Source: Parasponia andersonii | Lineage: Eukaryota; Streptophyta; Magnoliopsida; Rosales; Cannabaceae | DNA length: 64,000 bases | Direction: 5' to 3' | Assembly (NCBI GenBank): GCA_002914805.1 | Contig: JXTB01000062.1 | Location: 876,390-940,389, forward strand | Shown: piece after piece, positions 57,131 to 64,000 of the stretch | Position numbering within the stretch: the first letter of the stretch is position 1 | Layout of the letters: every line of letters begins with the position of its first letter | The notes under the pieces: model-generated | What the model was told of the DNA's origin: nothing | The model's input: only the letters and a program-made list of their open reading frames with translations | The model's database searches: none | Translations under genes and position numbers: made by a program

Positions 57131-57246
57131 ACCCGTAGACCATTTAGGAATAAACTTGTTTGTTTAATACAATTTTAGGATAAATACCCAGAATGTTAGC
57201 ATAGTAGAAATCCTCAATATCTGAATCCCTGCGTATTTCTTTTCAG

Positions 57247-59399
57247 ATGTCTAGTAGTAAGGAACTATTTAGGGAAGGAAATGCCTTTTCTGGGGAATCC
57301 AGCTCAAGTGTTAGTTTTATTAACCTTGAGGATTATCTCGAGCCCGAACCCGAGATAGAAATAACTGGGGCAAGACAAAGTAGTCCTCGAATAGGCGATC
57401 TTCCCCAGGATCAATTGCCCAGACACATAAGGGATGCTCCGACATTTTCTTCTGGCTATCAGTACGTAAAGGGGAACTGGTCATGCACAAACGTTCGAAC
57501 GAGCTGCACGCCGAACAAACTCAGTAAAATCGCGAGCAGCTACAAGATCGCTATCCCCTTGCGTCTTCCAATGGAGTTCAACCGTCCACACACACCCCCT
57601 CATGGACTCGCTTCCTTTTCTGAGGCAGTCCTCAAATGCGGTGTGCATCTCCCCCTCCACCCGTACATAAAATCGATCATAGATTACTATAGGGTCGTCC
57701 CTTTTCAATTGACCCCTAATACTTATAGGTATATGGTAGGTTTATATATTTTGTATCATAAATTAGGTTTAGAAACCCCTTCTCCCGAGGAATTCGCTTG
57801 GTTCTACCAAGTAAACTCAAATCCGTCAGATCTCGGCATCTTCTATGCAAGCAAGTGGTCAAATCAAGCCATAAAAACGATCTACGGGGTTCACAACAAC
57901 ATGGGAAAATGGAAAAATCCATTTTTCCATTTTGACTATACAGCCAATGGCTTCTTCCAAAACCCCGGTAGGTAGTCTTCCAATTTATTGTCTTGTTTGC
58001 ATATTCATTCTTTATACAGATCGCATTCCAATGTCATCGCAGATAATAGGGATCGACCTGGACTCTCCAGTGATCAGCTCGCAAGAGTATGTGCGATCAA
58101 CGAGCTTCCAGTTGAAGAATTTAACTGGAAGGTTCTAGGCACATCGAAGAACCTAGTCGCTTGCGGCCTCATTCCAAAGGGTACCGCGTTCCCAGACCCC
58201 CCGGTTATCTCCTCCAGACCAGCGAGCTCGAAGAAGAAGCCCAGGAAGAAAACGGACTTAGGTACCTCGTCCTCCAGGATCAGAAAAAGAAAGGCACCGA
58301 CCACACCACCTCGCTCAGAGCCCTCATCGCCAGAGACCGAATCCCCACCAGCTCCTCAACCAGCTCCACAAGAAGAAGGTAATTACACGCTCATTCTAAT
58401 TACCTTTATATTTCGTTTCCTCGCCCACTAACACATTCTGTTGTACAGAGATGGTCATTGGAAGCGGTCTGCGAGCTCCTCCATCAACTCTCGGATCAAT
58501 AGCAAAAAACAAAACACCCAAGAGTACGCCACCATCAAAAGGGAAGGAGAAGGTTGACTGCTCGAAGAAGAGAAAAGTCGCCTTCGAGGACGTCCAAGCG
58601 AGCTCGCCCCCTCCTCAACCATCTCAGCCAGCGAGCACTTCAGAACCCCCTTCCGAGACTGCTACCTCTTCGGAACCGAACTTGGCGGATAAAGGCGACG
58701 AACTCTTCGCGCTCCTTAACCAACTACCAGAGAAGGCTGGTATGAGCGCAGCCTTCATCGACCGCTTCACGTCTGAAGAAGGTTGGGAGCGAATGAAGCG
58801 ACGTTCCGCCAAGGTCGCTTTCGGATCTGCGATGAGGATGCTGGCCAATGTAAGCTTCTTAATTCTCACTTTTGATGTTGACTTGGAGATTTTCATAATA
58901 CTTTTATTTTTTTTAGACTGCGGCTGCTGCTGTCCTGATGCACGATCCAGTTCTCGAATGTTTGGAGAAAGCTGAGAAGGTCGATGAAGTAATTCAAGCA
59001 TTCGAGAACTTGGAAAAGGCTTGGGAGGAGGAGAAAGCAAACTTCCACTCTGAGAAGCAGCAGATGCTCGAGGACCTAAACAAGGAGAAACTCGCCAAGG
59101 AAAATCTCGAGGAGAAGGTCAAAGAGCTCGAGAAGGTCGTTTCCGAGTATCCGGACCATATGAGAGAAGCAACCACCGAGGCGGTTCACAAAGCCATCGA
59201 AGAGTTCAAAGCGACCGAGGTCAAAGAACTCGAAGATAAGGCTAGTGACATCGCCTCGTCGACCATCATCTTCAACATATTCTGCGAGCATCCGGACTTT
59301 GACTTCTCCATCCTTGGCGAGGATGTGGTCGAGCTTGTGCAGAGCTGGAAGGAGGATACAAACAAAGCTGGCGATGACGGCGCGAGCCCTTCCTCATGA
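57247..59399 (+). mobile_element. Antisense ORF region of the Tat element
   Basis: Opposite to gag-pol, the first block (57247-57975, 242 codons) starts MSSSKELFREGNAFSGESSS and has EIEITGARQSSPRIGDLPQD and RPHTPPHGLASFSEAVLKCG, the signature of the domain listed as a putative gypsy-type transposon. Further blocks follow at about 57988-58431 (Pro/Ser-rich, basic), 58451-58975 and 58938-59399 (Glu/Lys-rich, coiled-coil-like). Short gaps with GT and AG borders separate them, so splicing of an antisense transcript, reported for this kind of ORF, is plausible. The function is unknown. Confidence 0.75.
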
Positions 59400-60029
59400 A
59401 GTGGTTTGGTTTTTTTTTTTTAAATAATGCGGGCTTTGTCCCCTCTCTGTATGGATACACTTTTGTTTAATAAATATTCTTCCTTCCCTATATGCTCCTG
59501 TAAAATAGCGATAAGAAATGATAGTAATTTTAACCAAGTAGTCAATCACAAGTGATCGATCAGTACGCTTTTAGCGATTTAAATCCGACTTACTTAAAAC
59601 GAGTTTTAAGCGTTAGGATGGGTTAGGTCGCTTAAGAAAACAGTTAATACGAGTGATGCAAACTCTAATTGTATTTCAAACTTCGAACAACGAACGTTTT
59701 GCTTAGTTACTTTTCTGTTCGAGGAGGGAAATTGCGTAATATGACATGTTGAGGCATGAAGCAAGGATAAAATCCTAGGATTTTAAGGAGATTCAGATAC
59801 GTCGATGAAGTGATCTGAGACTTAGATACTTCGACAATCTAAAACCCTGTCTCCTCTAAATGGACGTTTGCATAGTCCTTTAGGGAACAAGTAGGAGATA
59901 ACTCTGATCTGATCCCACTGCCCCCCGAGTTTTATGGTGTCCGAAAACTGCCATAAAACTATAAATGAAGAATAGCCGAAGTAATAACCGAGTTGATGAA
60001 GTAATTGCCGAAGTAATATTGATGGTCGA

Positions 60030-60190
60030 CGAATGACGAACAACGAATGACGAACAACGAATGACGATCAACGAATGACGAGCAACGAATGACGATTAAT
60101 GAACAACGAATGACGATCAGCGAACGACGAACAACGAATGACGATCAACGAATGACGTTCATCGAATGACGATCAATGAATGGCGAACAA
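60030..60190. repeat. Minisatellite of GAATGACGA(A/T)CAAC units
   Basis: About ten to eleven copies of a 14-16 base unit with small variations (GAATGACGATCAAC, GAACGACGAACAAC) lie between the 3' end of pol and the antisense ORF. It is non-coding and probably unstable in length. Confidence 0.85.
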
Positions 60191-60359
60191 TAAATATCTT
60201 TATTGATGAATGACGAAAATATGAAGATATTCATTAAAATCATTGATAATAACGACGAAGCTGTTCAGCATTCCAGGCATGCTCGACCTTTTGTCCACTG
60301 ATGCGAGCTAAATGATATGTTCCAGGTCGAATGACATTATCAATAACATAAGGTCCTTC

Positions 60360-63300
60360 CTAAGAAGGACCGAATATACCAGCACCATACTCTTTATTAT
60401 TAGGTAGAACATGTCGAAGGACAAGATCTCCAACTTCAAAATGTCTACCCTTTACTCTGGAATTATAATATCGAGCAGTGCGCCGTTGGTATAATGCAAT
60501 TCGGAGCTGAGATTGTTCACGTCGCTCTTCTAAAAGATCGAGTTCAACTCTCAGCAACACATCATTCTGTTTTTGCTCATAAACAGATCGCCGCAAGGAG
60601 CCCGCACCAATTTCAACAGGAATCATCGCTTCATAACCATAAGCCAAGGAGAATGGACTCTCTCCTGTAGTAGTTCGTTGTGTGGTGCGATAAGCCCATA
60701 ATACTTCTGGAAGTACTTCTAGCCAAGCTCCTTTATGCTCCTCCAGCTTTGTCTTTATATTTTGCTTGAGTATTTTGTTTATCACTTCGACATGCCCATT
60801 GGCCTGTGGATGAACAACAGCGGAGAAGCTCTTTTTGACGCCCAAGTTATTGCAGAAATCACGGAACTCGTCGCAATCGAACTGCTTCCCATTATCAGAA
60901 ATTATGGTATGTGATATACCATAACGACAGATTATAGATTTATAAACGAAATCTATCATTTTCTTCGCGGAGATGGTACTCAAGGCTTCGGCTTCCGTCC
61001 ATTTTGTGAAGTAATCGACTGCGACCACCGCATACTTCAAACCACCTCGCGCTAAAGGAAGCATCCCGATAATATCAATTCCCCACACAGCAAATGGCCA
61101 TGGACTGGTCATCAAAGTTAAAGGAACATGTGGTCTTCTAGGAATGGTCGCAAATCGCTGACATTTGTCGCATTTCCTAGCAAAATCCAATGTATCATTC
61201 TTCATTGTTGGCCAAAAATACCCATGTCGAAGAATCTTATTCGCAAGCGCCTGCCCCCCAGAATGATTCCCACATATTCCTTCGTGGATTTCCCTCATAA
61301 TGTAGTGTGCTTTTTGATCAGTGACGCACAATAATAATGGCGAGCTGAAACTCTTTCGATAAAGTTGCTCATCCTGGATGATATAGCGAGCCGCTTTCAT
61401 GCGAAGCCGCCTTGCATCATCTTTATCTTCAGGGAAATCGCCACTTTGTATATATCGGATTATGGGGTCCATCCACGATGGTTCCTCATCGACTAGCATA
61501 ATCACTTAGGGTTCGACCTCGATGCTCGGTGAGATAAGAAATTCAACGGGAACTACTTTCAATAACTCCACATCCTTTGTTGAAGCGAGCTTAGCGAGTG
61601 CGTCTGCCCGGGTGTTTTTAATACGAGGAAGAAGCTGTATGTCATACGTGCTGAACGTTAAGAACAACTACTGTACCTTCTTCAAATAGGCCATTATTCT
61701 CTCTCCTCTCGCACGATAATCACCCTTAACCTGACAGACGACCAGCTGGGAGTCACTATACACTTCGATTGCTTCGACCTTCATTTCCTTTGCGAGCTTT
61801 AGGCCAGCTATCAGTGCTTCGTATTCAGCTTTATTATTTGAAGCGAAGCGCATAATGAATATTATGCCCTTCAGGACTGATTAAAACTATGCCTGCACAT
61901 GCTCCATTCTCATTTGACGACCCGTCCACATAAAGCTTCCACAATTTTAACATATCTGAAACAGGTTTCTCGAGTGCTCCCGTGGGAAGATTGACTTCGT
62001 ATGTAAATTCTACGATAAAATCTGCGAGGGCTTGCCCCCTTATAGCAGTGCGAGGTTGAAAATTGATGTCAAATTGACTCAATTCAACAGCCCACTTAAG
62101 CAGCCGCCCTGACCTCTCAGGTTTCTGTAAGACCTGTCTCAACGAAAAATTCGTGAAAACTCGAATGGAATGAGCATGGAAGTAAGGTCGAAGCTTTCTT
62201 GATGCAATGACGAGTGCCAGCGCCAATTTTTCCATATCTGGATAACTGGTTTCAGCGTCAAGTAATCTCTTACTCACATAATACACAGGTCGCTGAATTT
62301 TTGACTCCTCGCGAATTAATGCGGCACTCGTCGCATACTTTGAAACAGCGAGATATAGGTATAATTCTTCTCCCGGATTTGGCTTCGACAAGAGTGGAGG
62401 GGAACCCAAGTGTTTTTTCAACTCTTGGAATGCCTGCTCGCATTTCTCCGTCCACTCGAACCTTTTTGATCCCTTCAACACCTCAAAGAAAGGTTGACAT
62501 TTATCGGTTGATCTGGATACAAATCGACTGAGAGTAGCTACTCTTCCTGCTAGGCTTTGTACATCTTTGGGTTTACGAGGAGACTGTATATCAATCAACG
62601 CTTGTATTTTCTGAGGATTTGCTTCGATCCCTCGCTAGTTGACCATAAAACCCAGAAATTTTCCAGATCCCACTCCAAATGCACACTTCTGGGGATTCAG
62701 CTTCATCTAGTATCTCCGGAGGATTTTGAACATCTCATCAAGGTGTTTGATGTGATCTTCAGCTTTCTCCGACTTGACCAGCATATCATCGACGTATACC
62801 TCCATTATCTTGCCAATTTGTTTTGCAAACATCATATTGACAAGACGTTGGTAGGTCGCTCCCGCATTGAAAAGTCCGAAGGGCATCTTTTTATAGCAAT
62901 ACAACCCTCAATCAGTGATGAACGAGGTGTGTTCTTCATCCAGCTCGTACATGGGGATTTGGTTGTATCCTGAATACGCATCCATGAAGCTTAAAAGTGC
63001 ATGCCCCGACGTCGCATCTACAAGTTGATCAATTCTTAGAAGAGGGAAGCTGTCTTTAGGACATGCCTTATTGAGATCGGTAAAGTCAATACAGGTTCTC
63101 CACTTCCCATTAGGTTTTTTCACCAAGACTGGATTTGTAAGCCAGTCAGGATAAAAGGATTCTCTTATGAACCCAATCTCGAGCAATTTCTCCACCTATT
63201 CCTTTAGTGCGACATAACGTTCCGGATTCATGGCCCTTCTCTTTTGTCGCACAGGCTTTTTTGACGGATCTATGTTGAGGCGGTGGGATATGATCCTTGA

Positions 63301-63978
63301 ATCAATCCCTACCATATCCGAATGCCGCCATGCAAAGACATCCAGATTAGTCCTCAGAAAAGCGATCAATGAAGCTCGCACAGGTCCGCGAACCTCCGTT
63401 CCAATCTTCAAAGTCCTGAAAGACAAATCGAATGATATATCTTCCAGGTCTTCCACGGGTCCAGTTCTGACTTCGTCGATTTCTCGAGGATCGAAGTCTT
63501 CATTGGTCGTTTTGATTGACACTTTTACTGACGCTTTGCTCGCTGCTTCAGCTGATGTTTTATCCGCGGCCACGACTGACGCTTCATCTGCTACCATGAT
63601 TGATGCTTCATCTGCGGCCACGATTGACGCTTGATCCGCTGCTATGATTGACGCTTCATCTGCGGCCACGATTGACGCTTGATCCACTGCCATGATTGAC
63701 GCTTCATCTGCTGCTGCGACCGACACTCCGATCGCTTCCTCTAGCAGGTGGACCATCATCGTGCGGGACGTCACATCTTTTGCTGCGAGTTTCAGCGAGT
63801 TGTTGTAGCAAGTCCTCGCATCATACTGATTTCCTCGCACATCACCTACACCATGTTGGGTTGGGAACTTCATCGTTAGATGATAGATTGAGGTGACAGC
63901 TCGAAGTTCCCTTAATGTTGGTCTTCCTAGGACAGCGTTAAAGGCAGATGGGCAATCTACTACCAAAAACTGGGTCAT
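60360..63978 (-). mobile_element. pol region of the right-hand Tat element
   Basis: Integrase (60360-61505) has a zinc-finger part with HYIMREIHEG and CDKCQRF, and a core starting WGIDIIGMLP with a later IISDNGKQF. RNase H lies at about 61668-62050 (NKAEYEALIAGL; YVDGSSNENG). Reverse transcriptase at about 61834-63195 includes FMDAYSGYNQI and VYVDDMLVKS. Protease-side sequence at 63196-63978 has VVDCPSAFNAVLGRPTL. The family is Tat by motif pattern and by the antisense ORF. The region has a few breaks. A run of EASI(M/V)AAD-type repeats lies between protease and RT (about 63500-63720). Confidence 0.85.
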
Positions 63979-64000
63979 TATTGATGAAACCCTTGGGAAG

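Larger units (their letters stand above)
55537..64000 (-). mobile_element. Better preserved Tat-lineage Ty3/Gypsy element (runs off the window)
   Basis: Minus-strand element. The 3' LTR is at 55537-56295, the polypurine tract at about 56298-56315, the antisense ORF region at 57247-59399 on the plus strand, a minisatellite at about 60030-60190, integrase at 60360-61505, RNase H at about 61668-62050, reverse transcriptase at about 61834-63195, and protease-side sequence at 63196-63978. Gag and the 5' LTR lie beyond the window. Long open stretches remain, with only a few breaks in the visible part, so it is much younger than the related element at 26054-38032. It inserted into the CDC26-upstream duplicate. 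Confidence 0.9.

Noticed and set aside
60030-60190. CRISPR-like repeat array
   Set aside because: The units are contiguous with no unique spacers, in a plant retroelement. It is a minisatellite.

Overview
The window reads as nuclear DNA of a flowering plant, most likely a eudicot. It is very AT-rich, has spliced genes with GT-AG introns, telo-box and site II promoter motifs, and plant Ty3/Gypsy (Tat, Tekay) and Ty1/Copia retroelements. It also holds tRNA-derived SINEs, a LINE fragment, foldback MITEs and Mutator-type insertions carrying pieces of host genes. Most of the 64 kb is repeat-derived or featureless AT-rich DNA. I support only five intact host coding genes.

Left third (1-19 kb). An LTR end of a Tat-type element opens the window. 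Next come a secreted protein built from Trp-Pro-His / Gly-Ser repeats (4606-6036, minus), a three-exon gene for an acidic, probably nuclear protein behind a telo-box promoter (10041-12052, plus), and an 821-residue secreted protein in which two prolamin-like (ECA1-type) six-cysteine domains flank about 670 proline-rich residues (13652-16117, minus). At 16536-18335 lies a segmental duplicate of the promoter and first codons of the CDC26 gene found at 44 kb.

Middle (19-43 kb). A broken Copia element, foldback MITEs and a possible Copia LTR precede an old Tat-lineage Gypsy element (26054-38032, minus). The Tat element has both LTRs, an ORF antisense to gag-pol, and a nested chromovirus LTR. After it come an inverted/direct repeat cluster (38985-40475), AT-rich DNA and a SINE.

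CDC26-TTM3 locus (43.5-55.5 kb). A 58-codon CDC26 gene (anaphase-promoting complex subunit) ends 43 bases before TTM3 (triphosphate tunnel metalloenzyme 3) on the same strand. This matches the conserved plant bicistronic arrangement. The promoter side has been split by two insertions with 9-bp target duplications, both absent from the duplicate at 16.5-18.3 kb. The first (44546-50958) carries an ascorbate peroxidase 5' fragment and a nested, gutted Tekay element. The second (51515-54010) carries an alkaline/neutral invertase exon fragment. Both look like Pack-MULEs.

Right end (55.5-64 kb). A better preserved Tat element on the minus strand runs off the window. It shows its 3' LTR, polypurine tract, antisense ORF, a minisatellite, integrase, RNase H, reverse transcriptase and the end of the protease region.

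The order of events can be read from the sequence. The CDC26-promoter segment was duplicated first. The Pack-MULE-like elements and the right-hand Tat element then entered one copy, and the Tekay element entered the first Pack-MULE. All family assignments rest on motif recognition by eye, without database searches.
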